This document shows, piece by piece, positions 35,851 to 46,689 of a stretch of DNA of 64,000 nucleotides (its first letter is position 1; each line of letters opens with the position of its first letter). The stretch is from positions 5,847,074 to 5,911,073 of the forward strand of contig JBJCIZ010000239.1 in assembly GCA_051294375.1 (NCBI GenBank), read 5' to 3'. A program made the translations under genes and the position numbers. Source of the DNA: Paraspadella gotoi (taxonomy: Eukaryota; Chaetognatha). The notes under the pieces are model-generated. The model worked only from the letters and a program-made list of their open reading frames with translations, did not search any database and had not been told where the DNA came from.

Positions 35851-36164
35851 GCGGCGGATTATTTCGAGGGAAAAAAAAAATCTTCTTAAATTGGAACAAC
35901 CAAAATACAAAAAAAATTATCCATTCATTTAATAAACAAGCTTTATTGACCCCTAACTTTGAACAGGCTTTGGTGGTTTAAGGTCCTCCATCACTCTTAC
36001 GAGATAATGACATGGCAGGTCCCCGCAAGCTTTGTATACATTTGTAGATTTTCGTTGACAATTTTATTTACTTTCGTCTTCATCCAGGGAAATACTTTAC
36101 GCCTTCGTCCCTTTCAATTTTTTTTTTTAGCGCCATTTTTATCATTTTCGTTTAACGAGGTTTT

Positions 36165-36665
36165 TACGATCCCGAGCGCCTCTACGGCGACGACGACGAC
36201 AATGATGATGACGACGACTATGATGATGACCATGACGATGACTACGACAGAGATGAAGACGACGACGACTACGACGACGAAGACGACCACGACAATGATG
36301 AAGACAAAGATGATGACGTTGACGGCGACTATGACGATGACAAAAATGATGACGATGACGACTATGAGGACGACAATGATGATGACGATGACGACAACTC
36401 AGACGAAGACGACTCAACAACAACTCAGAGACTTCAGATGACGACGGCGACTATGACAACGACAAAGACGATGACGACTAGCCGACTATGACGATGAAAG
36501 AGACGAAAACGACGTAACAACAACGACGACTATGATGACGATGACTACGACGTCAACGACGAAAATGACGTTGACGATGACGACGAAGATGAACGCGATG
36601 ACAAAAACAAAGACTGACAATAACGATGATGACGAAGATTACAATGACGATGCCGACGTCGAGTA
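36165..36665 (+). repeat. (GAC/GAT)n tract, Asp-rich if coding
   Basis: About 500 bp of GAC/GAT/GAA triplets. One plus frame begins FYDPERLYGDDDDNDDD after a TTTAACGAG acceptor-like site and runs about 80 residues; the Asp-rich reading then moves to another frame at about 36,405, 36,480 and 36,515, and ends DADVE-stop at 36,663-36,665. Either coding with several indels or a triplet microsatellite. Confidence 0.5.
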
Positions 36666-36790
36666 GAGAGACCCTTCCCGTTGAAAAATTCTCGTAAAAA
36701 CTTTATGGATCGAAAGACGGGAGACTCTTTTTACGCATCCTACGCAATACGAGGGACGCAGAGAGAGCAACAGAGAGGAGAGAGAGAGAC

Positions 36791-36821
<31 letters not shown>

Positions 36822-36874
36822 GAGAGAGAGAAGAGAAGAGAGAGAGAGAGAGAGAAAAGAGCGTGACATTTTTT

Positions 36875-37424
36875 TCGTTACTCGCTCACGAAAGACGCTT
36901 CTCTCGCGACCCTCCTTTCCTTTCCTCTCGTCTCTTTCTTCGCTTTCCTCGTAGACCACTTCCTTTCCTCTCCTTTCCTTTCCTCTCCTTTCCTCCCTCC
37001 ACATAAGCTACATCCTACAATAATAATAAAATAATAAAAACTAATGAAAAAAAAACATTTCACTTCGCTTCATCGAATTTTATTAATTATATTTTTGTTT
37101 AAATTTTATTATTCGATTCATTTATTGGTCATCAAAACAAAACATTTTTTTTTATGGTGGTTCACAAAAAAAACAAAAAAAACACGGTCATTTTTTTGAG
37201 AGCGATTCACTTCACGAATTTTCTTGAATTACGTTTCACGTATCATATCGTTTTCACTTTTTTTTTTTAGCCCCAGTTTCAAAAGTACTCGAACTAAAAG
37301 ATTATGTTTTCTTTCAATTCTTTAAATACTCTAGGATGCAAAAAATTGTTTTAAAAAAGGTTTTATGCGTTGAAAACGCGTTGATCCTAATAAGGAAACG
37401 ACACACAAACAAAAGGGCAGCTTC
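36875..37424. other. non-coding stretch with polypyrimidine and AT-rich DNA
   Basis: A CCTTTCCT-rich block up to 37,000, then AT-rich DNA. Nothing else supported. Confidence 0.4.
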
Positions 37425-37425
37425 T

Positions 37426-37479
<54 letters not shown>
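37425..37479. repeat. pure (ACG)18 microsatellite
   Basis: 55 bp of uninterrupted ACG lying 3 bp beyond the stop codon of gene E, so it would be in that gene's 3' UTR as (CGT)n. Confidence 0.95.
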
Positions 37480-37482
37480 TCT

Positions 37483-39683
37483 TTAATAAAATTCGATGTC
37501 CATATCCTTCAAGACTTGATCAACGTTGCAGAACGACATTCTCTGGGTTTGGGGATCTTGAGATAACCAAAAACTCGTTACGTTTTTGGTTGCGCTGAGA
37601 TGAAATTAAAGCGGTAAGGGACAAAACAGTAAAAAAAAATTGAATAACTAAAAAATAAGTTTGGGTTACTCTCGGCGCACCTAGCTGAATTGAATTAATT
37701 GTTAAAATAATACGTTTTAAGATATCTCATGAACGGGAAAGCAAATATTTGATTATTTTTTTATTTTTTTTTTGAGAAGATTCAAATACATTTATATTTT
37801 TTATAAACGATTTTTTATTCGAATAAAAATAATATTCTACGATTACTTACTTTTCGGCAAAATACCCAATCCCTCTTGTTTTTCCCAAAAGAGGATCGTC
37901 CCCAATTCGTCCATTCCTTAAGGATATTTTGGTTTTTCCCGCGTACACATTATTTCGTTCATCTAAAAAAAAATTTGAAACGATTAAAATAATTTAACCC
38001 TATTTTATTACTTTTAGATATTGGCTTTAATTCAATTGTTTCAAACACCAGAGGTCACCCTCGGCCCCTTTCGCCAAATTCCATTCACCTTGCTCCCACA
38101 CCCAAACACCAGAGGTCACCCTCGGCCCTTTCGCCAATTCCATTCACTATGCTCCCACACCCAAACACCAGAGGTCACCCTCAGCCACTTTCGCCCCCGT
38201 ACCCGTCATGTTTCCGTCCGCGTTGACGAGGACGTCAGTGATGCTGATGCCTTTTTTAGTTTTGGCGGAAAGAGGTAACTCGTCTAAGAGAAGAGGGACG
38301 TCTCCAGGGTGGTTGGCGGGCGAGTCGAAGGCGGGAGTGCTGGAATAAAGGAATGGGGTTGTGGAAAAATATGGAGAGGTGGAAAAAGGGGTTTAATGAG
38401 ATGAGAAATGGTCGACGGGCGAGTCGAAGGCGGGAGTGTTGGAATAGAAAGAGGGGGTTGTGGAAAAATGGGGGTGGTGGAAAAATGGAGGAGGTGGAAA
38501 AATGGGGTATACGGGCGAGTAGAAGTCGGGAATAAAGGGAAAAATGAAAAAAAGGAGATATGTTGGATAAGTTGTTTACCAAGATATGGGATTTGTGGAA
38601 AGCAAGTCGAAAGGAGGAACCCAGGAAGAAAACTGGTAGTCAAATAGGGGTGTTTAGGGAGAATATCCAAAGTGCTGGATGAGAGATACTTTTTCAAGGT
38701 GCTTTTTCAAGGCGGAATTTTTCTGGCCGTTTTGAGATCACCGCCATGGAGCCATACATTAGCCTTATTTGTGAGATCTTGTTCACTATTTTCCTTTCAA
38801 AAATCTACAACGAGGATGAGTTTTAAGCGAGCGGTGGGAGATTCATTCATTCATTCTCTCTCTCTCTCTCTCTCTCTTTCATTCTCTCGCTCTCTCTTTA
38901 TCCCCGTTTGGCTTGTAACTACAAAAAGGTTTTTGAGGGTCGTATTTCTTGTTGGATGAGATATACTGAAGAGACTAGTGAATCGTAACTTATCCGCTCC
39001 CTAAGCAGCAATGCAACAGATCCTTGCCTTGGAACCAGGCTTGGGGAATTTTATAAACTCCCCATTTTTATGGCCGTCCTGATGCCACCATTAGGGATCA
39101 ATCCCGTCATGAACTGATTGCTTAACTCAATCAAACCACCTGGTTACAACTGGAATAAAAAGTCATGTTTATAGGCGGGATAAACTTGGCCCTGTGCCCG
39201 ACTTCAAATCTATGCTCAGGTGAAAAAAAAGTAAAGCAAAAAGATTTGGCGCAAAAAACACTCTGCTCGATAAAACTGTAGTCGGGCATTGCCTAGGTTC
39301 ACCCCGCCTATAAGCATGACTCTTTCAGTTGAGACTCATTGAGTAAAGCCATCAGCTCATAACCACTAGGTACCGGGTTCAATCCTAACCCGGTACCTAC
39401 TCTGCGGGAAGAGTGAGGACGGCCGTAAGCCACCTTGGGGGCGTGGAAAACCCTCAAGCCTGGTTCCAAGCCCAGGACCCGTTCCATGTCCGCTAGAGGG
39501 GGTTATAGAAGTTACGGATAGTCATCTTCAGCCCACTTAGCGCCTTATCCACAAAACTAACCTGCGTTTATCAACGCGATAAAATGGTAGAATCATCTCC
39601 TCATATTCTTTGGAAACGTATTGGCTCAGATAAGCGCCAGAGCCGAAGAGAAAACTGTCGTTGATCGCTGATCGTTGAGACAT
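37483..39683 (-). CDS. gene E: complete three-exon gene, 118-residue protein, family not recognised
   Basis: Exons: 39,683-39,562 (starts MSQRSAINDSFLFGSGAY), 38,339-38,179 (TPAFDSPANHPGDVPLLLDE, then ISITDVLVNADGNMTGTG) and 37,556-37,483 (PQTQRMSFCNVDQVLKDMDI, ending EFY-stop). Donors are GTTAGT and GTGACC; acceptors are TTTATTCCAG and TATCTCAAG. Phases 2 and 1 agree at both joins and the total is 119 codons including stop. The ATG is the first Met in the first exon. The protein is acidic, without a signal peptide or membrane segment. Intron 1 holds a ~520-bp hairpin repeat, intron 2 a 59-bp tandem array, and the array starts with the end of exon 2. It lies just downstream of gene D on the same strand. 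Confidence 0.72.
38043..38180. repeat. 59-bp tandem array containing the exon 2 donor of gene E
   Basis: Three units of AAACACCAGAGGTCACCCTC then (G/A)GCC(C/A)..TTTCGCC. On the minus strand each carries GGCGAAAG-GGCYGAG/GGTGACC, that is, the last codons of exon 2 and its 5' splice site. Confidence 0.8.
38315..38535. repeat. tandem copies of the exon 2 acceptor region of gene E
   Basis: GGGCGAGTCGAAGGCGGGAG occurs at 38,317 (the true exon start), again at 38,415, and degraded at 38,513, period about 98 bp. In the upstream copy the acceptor AG reads AC, so the copy has lost its splice site. Confidence 0.7.
39005..39520. mobile_element. ~520-bp hairpin element with tRNA-like segment
   Basis: Left arm CCTTGGAACCAGGCTTGGGG ... 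GTCATGTTTATAGGCGGGAT pairs with the right arm read in reverse (GCTTGGAACCAGGCTTGAGG ... GTCATGCTTATAGGCGGGGT); the loop is A-rich near 39,225-39,260. The right arm contains CCGGGTTCAATCCTAACCCG, a perfect RNA polymerase III B-box match (GGTTCAATCC), so an inverted pair of SINE-like units is likely. A related fragment lies at 44,470-44,530. Located in gene E intron 1. Confidence 0.6.
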
Positions 39684-39739
39684 CAGCAAAAGGAGAGGGG
39701 GAATAAATTTGATGAATAAACGAGATTTGATTGAAAGAT

Positions 39740-40160
39740 TTTAGAGACCTACTCTGTCATAATCTTGTAAAAGTAATGGAGGCCTTAAACCACCATCGCC
39801 TGTCCAAAGTCAGGGGCAAGATAGCTTATTTCTTAAATCAATGGATGATTTTATATTTGGTTTTACTAATTTCCTGAGACCAAACGGAAAATCGAGGCAT
39901 TTGAATTAGAGCCTCTGACCTTGGACAAGCTATTTAAAAATTTGCATTTTGAAATTTTAGCTTATAATATACTTATTACAATACTATACAATGTTTGCTC
40001 CCTTTAAATAGCACCTTATATGCTGCAAAAATCGCCATTTCCGACAAAGAAGATGAGACTATACAAAAAAATGTTTATCATCATCGAATTCTACGGACTT
40101 TATTACACTAAAATAGCTATGTACCTCACTTTATTTGTTATATTTCGTTATTTTTCAACG
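39740..40160. other. spacer between genes D and E
   Basis: About 480 bp separate the stop of gene D from the start of gene E. A small palindrome pairs GCCTGTCCAAAGTCAGGGGC (39,798) with its reverse complement near 39,915. The gene E promoter must lie here or inside gene D, but no TATA or initiator is convincing. Confidence 0.45.
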
Positions 40161-40165
40161 CCCTA

Positions 40166-42910
40166 CTACCCAATGTGCTCACGATTCAATGTAACGGAGT
40201 GGCCATAGTAGACGATTCTTATCCAAGCTTGGTTGCCCTTTTGGACCGAGTAAAGGGGCTGCGTCTTCCAATCGATCATGGGCGGAGGACGTGAGCCGGT
40301 TGGGCACGTCGTGAGCAGAGGGAGCAACTTCTCGAGTGTGTCGTCGATTGAAGCTCCGCTTAGTTTGAGGTCACCGTCGCCTGAGAAAGACAGAAAGAGA
40401 GAAAGAAAGAGAGAAAGAGAGAAAGACAGAAAGAGAGAAAGAGAGAAAGAAAGAGAGAGCGCGGGGGTAAAAAAAACAACTTTCTAAAACTTGTTATACG
40501 ATATTTTGATGATAAGGTTGTTAAAATTGATAAAAGTTTTTCATTTTCTTGTCAGAAGAAAAAAGTTTTACACGGATTTTTTAAGAACTCAGAAACTTTA
40601 TCAACTTGCTTTCTATTTTTAGCAGAACTTTCTCGTTGAAGAGAGAACAACTTTCTTTCTTTCCTCTTTCTAACTCTCTCTCATTTTCTCTCTCTCTCTC
40701 TTTCATAATTCCCTTTACCTTTATTGCAAAGGAGACACGCCTGATGATAACCGAGTCGCCTCCTAACCAACATTTGAACCGTGGGCTTTGTTTTCACTGC
40801 TCCGTTGGTCGTCGTCGTTGTCGCAGTTGTTTTCGCTGCAGACGCCTTCGTCGTGGACGCTGTTGCGATTGTGGGAGACGGTTCGTCGTCGTCCTGCTCT
40901 CCGGCGTCGGCTGCGGAGTCGGCCGCGGAGTCTGCTGCGGCGTCGGCCGCGGAGTCCGCTGCCGCGTCGGCTGCGGAGTCTGCCGCGGCTGCGGCGTCTA
41001 CTGCGACGTCTTCCTTCTTAGAATGGGTGGGTTTGTTGTTGTTGTTGTTGTTGTTGTTGTCGCTGTCGATAGTGACGTCGATTTTTTCGATTTCGCCGAA
41101 ATTTCGTTCTTCGTCGAAAACGTCGTCGATTTCGTCTTCGGCGTTGTGAAGCTTTTTCTTCCGGTTGTTGTTGTTTTGGTTGTTGTTGTTATCATTGTTT
41201 TTGGGCCTGTCGATGTTATTGTTGATTCCCTGAGGACGAAAGAAAAATATCCTCGCTGTCGAAATTTGTCAAAAATTATTTACTTTTATTTATTTTTTTT
41301 TTGTTTCAATGAATGGTAACGACATTTAAATAAATTAAGCGAAATTAATAAGCCTTATGCGTGTAATTTCAGTATAGATATTTTTTTGTTTAATGCTAAA
41401 ACTCAAAATAATAATAATAATAATAATAATCAATCAAAACAAACATTTCGGATCAAGTTAATTAATTAATTGACTAATTAAATAATTAATTAATTTGAAT
41501 TAATTAATTATTAATTAATTAATAATTAATAATTAATAATCATTAACCTAATTATTGACCCTAATCCATAACCCAATCTTTAACCCAACCCCTAACTTTT
41601 TACTTCTTTTTTAAAGTTAACAAGTTTGAGCAAACAATTAATTAACTTGAATTAATTATTTAATTACCGATAATGATCGTGGGCTTATCCGACATTGTTT
41701 GCTCAAACTTGTTAACTTTAAAAAAGAAGTAAAAAGTTAGGGTTTGGGTTAAAGATTGGGTTATGGATTAGAGTCAAGGATTAGGTTAATTATTAGGTTT
41801 AGGGATCAGGGTTAGAGTAAAAATTATATTTGTGTTAGGATTTACAGCTAAGAAATAAGGGCATGGATTAGATTATTAGGTTTGATAAAAAATTTACACT
41901 AAATATTAGGGTTTAGATTAAGTTCAGGGATTAAGGAAACAAATTGTATGAATTAAGTAGGTGCTTTTCTTTAATAAAATCAAATTTCGCACTTACTTTA
42001 AGAGAGAAAAATATGTTTTTAAATTCCTCACCTCAAGTTCACGGGAATTTTTATCCTGTCGTTTCTGTTGTTTTATTTTTACCGCCGGGACCATATTTTT
42101 GTATTCCCGAGTCGTCATTTCCGGCTTCACGAATGTGTCCAAACGATGAAGGCTCAACTCGGCCGGTTTGAGATTAAATTTTTTCGCCACCAAAGAGACT
42201 AAAATTTTGAACATTATTATCATTACTTTTTTTAATTAAAATTCATCGCCTTTTGATGATAAATTTATCCATTAGTCACGTGTCTTTCGATCTAACAAAA
42301 TTGGGTACAACTGATAAACTGTTCTATTTCATCGCCCGAATAGAACCAATGGTTTGCAATCAATCAAATTAAATTAAATCAAATTAAATCAATCAAAATT
42401 ATTTGAAAAAATCAATTGAATTAAAAAAAAAAAAAATTTTATCAAGTTTTAAATAATTTTTAAGTATTAAATAAAACAAGTCAAAACAAAACAAATCAAA
42501 TCTCATCGAAATAAATCAAATTATAAAATCAAATGGAATCCCATCAAATCCAATCGACCAATCAAATCAAAGACAGTCAACCAATCAGCTCACGAGTCAT
42601 CCTTCGATCGATGCCTTCCTCCTCCGCCGACAACTTCGTCAACGCTTTCATCGTCTTGTCCGCTTCGTCGGGAAGACGAGCGATCGCCGCTCCTGGTAAT
42701 GATGAGAAAAGAGAAAACAATCGCAACTAAAACAACAACAACAACAAGGAAAAATAAACAACAACAACGACGGACCTTGACGAAGCGATCGTTCCACCAG
42801 AGATTCCACGTTTTTGATCAACTCCATCAGATTATCTTTGAATATAAGGGAAAAAAATACTTGATAAAGAAATAGTAAATGGTTGAAGATGTTTCCTTTA
42901 TTTCTCTTTC

Positions 42911-42941
<31 letters not shown>

Positions 42942-42965
42942 CTCTCTCTCTATCTCTCTTGAAGA

Positions 42966-43033
<68 letters not shown>

Positions 43034-44819
43034 CATACTTGTTGTTAAAAATTCTTGTATTTTTTTCGTGACTTCATCAATTTTTTCCTTATCTTCTTCG
43101 CTGCTCCCACCACCGCTTCCGCTTCCGCCACTTCCGCTTCCACCACTTCCGCTTCCACCACCGCTTCCGCTTCCACCGCTTCCGCTTCCGCCACTTCCGC
43201 TTCCACGACTTCCGCTTCCACCACCGCTTCCACTTCCACCACTGCCACCACCACTTTCGCTTCTATTTCCTCCACTGCCTGAAGAAATAAAATAATTTAT
43301 AAAAAAAAATTAAAAAATATTAAATAATATTCATATTATTTATTAAAATTAATGATCTGCATTTTCGTCTTTTCTACAATCTGTGGTAAGATAGCTAAAA
43401 CTTGAGCATTTACTGCCATTAACATGGTTGCGCTTCCACATCCGCTACCTCCTCCGGATGCGCTTCCACTACTACTGCTTCTGGTACTTTCTCCACTGCT
43501 CTTACTTGCACTACTACTAGTACTGCTGCTGCTCGAGTAGCCACTTCCCCTTGCACTTCCGCCACTCCCAAAATTATTTTTACCACCACCGCTTCCACTT
43601 GTCCTGCTCCCACTGTCACTACCTTTGGTGGGTCCACTGCTCCGACTACTGCTACGGACACTAGCTCCTCCACTCCCGGTAGCACTCCAGCTGGTAGTAC
43701 CTTTACTGGCACTACTACCTTCACCAAAATAACCTCCATTACTCATTTTACTGCTGGCGCTGCTATTGCAATTTTTTTCAGTTCCTCCTCCGGCGCTACT
43801 GGGCCAGTACTGGCGCTTCCCATACCACCCGCCCCACTACTTTCACCACCCTTGTCGCCACCTGGTTCCCATCCAGGTCCGCCACCGGGTTCCCAACCAG
43901 GTCCACTTCCGGGTTTCCCACCAGGTCCGCCTCCGGATTTCTGGCCAGGTTTCCCACCAGGTCCCCCACTAGCTTTTCCACCTCCGGATCCGCTGCCTTT
44001 GTCGCTCCCTCCGATCCCGGCACCAGTTTTTGTTTGTATAAAGCAGCCTTCAAGAGATTCTGAAAAAGAGAAGGGTAGGGTGAGCGAGCGAGTGAGAGAG
44101 AGAAAGAGAGAAAGTAAGAGGGAGAGAGAGAGAGCCCTGTTTTCCCAACTCACTAGACCACTTCTGTAACGCCTTCGGCTCCAACTTTTCCAGTTTGTCT
44201 TCACAGTCGCAGAGATCAATGAGCATCTTGTTTTTTTCTCTGCTCCCTGGGGGAAGGTGAAGAATAAAGGGGAGTGGGAGAGAGGGAGGGAAGGAGCGGG
44301 AAAAAGATTAAAAGCCGGAGATGAAGGAGGATGAAAAAAAGGGGTAAGAGTATAAAAAATTAACAGGAAATTTAGGAAAATTAGATTTAAAAAAATGTTT
44401 GTAGGGATAAGGGTTGAAAGATATAAATAAAATGTAACCTGGGATAGGTATCATTAATTATCATTATCCATCAGCTCATGACAACTGGATACCGGATAAA
44501 TGTCAAATTGGTACTGCCAGCTGCATAGGATAGTGAAAAAACATCATTCGTAGGGACAAACCTGGAACGGGCTCTTTCTTAAAATCCTCCTCCAGCCTGT
44601 TCATCTCAACCAGTATCAAAATGTTGAATACCATGCTGATCAAAATCCCCAAAAAAATAATGAGTAGGAGAATGGCAAGGATGAAAGAGAACGCCTGTGA
44701 GAGATAGATAGAGAGATAAAGATCGAGAGAGATATAGAGATAGAAAGATAGATAGAAAAAGAGTAATTATTCTAAATATCATTAATTAATACTAAGGTTA
44801 TGGAGAATGAGAGAGAGAA

Positions 44820-44853
<34 letters not shown>

Positions 44854-46044
44854 TATAAGTGAATTACCTCTGCCTCCTTCATTTCTTTTTCCATTCTCTT
44901 ATCCTCTTCGTCTTCTTCGTCGTCGTCGCCTCGGTTCGCCGGTCGAGGCAGGAAGGTATCGTCCGGGTCAGTTCCCTGATTCACGCTCAGACTAGGATCG
45001 TCCAGCTGGTCAGATAAGGAAGGGGAGGAAAGAGGGGCAGGGGGTGAAAGGGGGAAAATTAAGGGACGGAAAGGGGGGGGTAAAAAGAAAAAATTAAATG
45101 AAGGTTGCAAAATTTTGAATTAAATGAAGTGGCATTGACAAACGTTACTCAACGCTTTCCTTTTTCTATAAGTGCCCCATTTCTGTTTCTCAATTTTTGA
45201 ACTTACTCTTAACCATTATGTTTACTCATACTTTTTTTACTAAACCGATAACCTATTTCCTAAACTTAATCCATAACCTTAATGCTTAACCCTAGCCTAT
45301 GCTTTAACTGTATCAATAACCCTTATTCACTGATCATTAATCTTAACCCCTTGCGCTAATCCTTAACCTGAATCATCAACCTTATCATTAGCAAAACTCT
45401 TTAGCCTATTCCTTATTCCCTAGCCAACAAAAAATATAATTTAATAACAAAGTAAGAATGAAATGTGGCATTCTGGGAATATAAGGCTGGTAATAAACTG
45501 ATTGACTTACCTTAGGCTTTTGGAAGCTCAAATAGTTCAGGCAAAAACGACGACGATAACAAAGACGACAAATACAACGACAAAAACGACGACAAAGTCT
45601 TTCTACTTAGCGACCCATAGGTTATTGTCACTCTGTCAGTACCTCTATTGCCTTGTCATTTCCTAATGACAGTTAAGTTAATCCCTTACCTGAGGCTGGG
45701 GTAACTGTCACTCTGTCAGTATCTCTATCGCCTTGTCATTTCTTAATGACAGAGATAAGTTAAACCCTTACCTCAGACTGCGGTAACTGTCACTGTCAGT
45801 ACCTTCATCGCCTTGTCATTTCCTAATGACAGGTAAGTTAATCCCTTACCTCAGGCTGCGGTGACTGCCATTCTGTCGGTTCCTGCATCTCCTTGTCATT
45901 TCTTAATGACAGAGGTAAGTTAATCCCTTACCTCAGGCTGCGGTGACTGCCATTCCGTTGGTTCCTGCAACGCTTTCCCCACATCCGACGCAGGAGGAAT
46001 GTTAAGGTTCCAATCGTGTTCATCGTCGAACTCAGGGAGTTCCA
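40166..46044 (-). CDS. gene D: >=12-exon single-pass membrane protein with Gly/Ser-, Asn- and Ala-rich segments (5' end missing)
   Basis: Exons 5' to 3': 46,044-45,932; 45,891-45,850; 45,005-44,868; 44,694-44,562; 44,246-44,154; 44,059-~43,340; 43,278-43,039; 42,835-42,776; 42,692-42,594; 42,198-42,032; 41,229-40,719; 40,380-40,166 (TAG). GT-AG sites and phases agree at every join except after exon 6. Order of segments: acidic N-terminal part (DWNLNIPPASDVGKALQEP), acidic linker, one membrane helix (FILAILLLIIFLGILISM), Cys/Lys segment (LIDLCDCEDKLEKLEPKALQ), repeats GGPGGKPG and GPGWEPGG, Ser/Gly-rich region, helical segments (MELIKNVESLVERSL), Asn runs, an Ala-Ala-Asp-Ser region, and a mixed C-terminus (WIRIVYYGHSVTLNREHIG). 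Exon 6 changes frame once at a T7 run (43,772-43,778). No family recognised; roughly 840 residues seen. Confidence 0.72.
41548..41788. repeat. near-perfect palindrome, ~90-bp arms, 55-bp loop
   Basis: 41,548-41,638 pairs with 41,694-41,788 with few mismatches, through TTACTTCTTTTTTAAAGTTA and AACAAGTTTGAGCAAACAAT. The outer part consists of the CCCTAATCC-type units seen in the TIR elements. It lies in the intron between gene D exons 10 and 11. Confidence 0.8.
42897..43033. repeat. CT microsatellite in gene D intron
   Basis: Two (CT)n runs separated by a repeat of GAAGATGTTT; it abuts the donor of exon 7. Confidence 0.9.
45152..45488. mobile_element. TIR element with TTAGGG-like interior in gene D intron
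   Basis: Left end CTTTTTCTATAAGTGCCCCA, right end AAATGTGGCATTCTGGGAAT then ATAAGGC; interior of CTTAACC/CCTAATC-type units. Confidence 0.55.
45600..45935. repeat. ~80-bp tandem array repeating an exon end plus 5' splice site (gene D)
   Basis: At least four units, each containing on the minus strand an AAATGACAAG acceptor-like end, about 42 nt ending CAGCCTGAG-like, and GTAAGGGATTAACTTA. The first downstream unit (45,891-45,850) is an open 14-codon cassette (EMQEPTEWQSPQPE) that repeats the end of the preceding exon (EPTEWQSPQPE). The next two have a lost frame or a stop. The intron between the first two is only 40 nt and contains TGTCATTAAGAAATGACA, a small inverted repeat. Confidence 0.8.
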
Positions 46045-46251
46045 CTACGGAAGGGGAAGAAGTGAGAAGGTTTCACGAAAAAAAGTTTATTGTTTCATAA
46101 ACTTAACGTTAGTTGGCGGTTGTGGCTGTAGTTTTTATTTGAATTAGATTAGGAAAAGAATGACCTTTTAATAAGGCTGAGGAGTTTTAAGATAAAATAC
46201 ATTAAAAATAAGAAGAAAAAAGAAAGAGAAAGAAAGAAAGTAATGAGATAG

Positions 46252-46253
46252 AG

Positions 46254-46301
<48 letters not shown>
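46252..46301. repeat. (GATA)n microsatellite
   Basis: About 12 uninterrupted GATA units. Confidence 0.95.
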
Positions 46302-46689
46302 GGTTTTATAAGTTTGTTTCACAAACCTGTTTATATAACATTATCTCATTCTTTTAGAGTTAAATTTTTGCTTCCAAATTTAACAAAAACGCACTTTGAT
46401 TTTTTGTATTCGGACGGGGATATAAGGCTTTTCTTCTTTCCATCGTTTCGTTTTAGATTCTACATGAACAAATAATTTTTATAGTATAACCTACTTATAA
46501 ATTTGGGATTAAGTTTTTAATTTTTGTTTAAGATTAGTTTGTTAATCATGAATAGAGGAAAGGAGAGAAATAGCGGATCCCTCGACAAACAACTTCTCGT
46601 TTTTATCGGAATGAAATACCGGTAAATGGATTAAATAGCTGAAATTTGTTTCCCTCTTGTGTATATTTATTTTTTATCATAACTGGCTT

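Noticed and set aside
40606-41319. Plus-strand ORFs of 237 and 122 codons, Cys/Gly/Arg- or Ala/Ser-rich
   Set aside because: They are antisense shadows of gene D exon 11, whose minus frame is in phase with exons on both sides.
43055-43295. Three further frames over gene D exon 7 (Glu/Val/Ala-, Thr/Ser/Ala- and Pro/Leu-rich)
   Set aside because: A short-period GGAAGC repeat keeps several frames open. Only the Gly/Ser frame continues in phase into exons 8 and 9.
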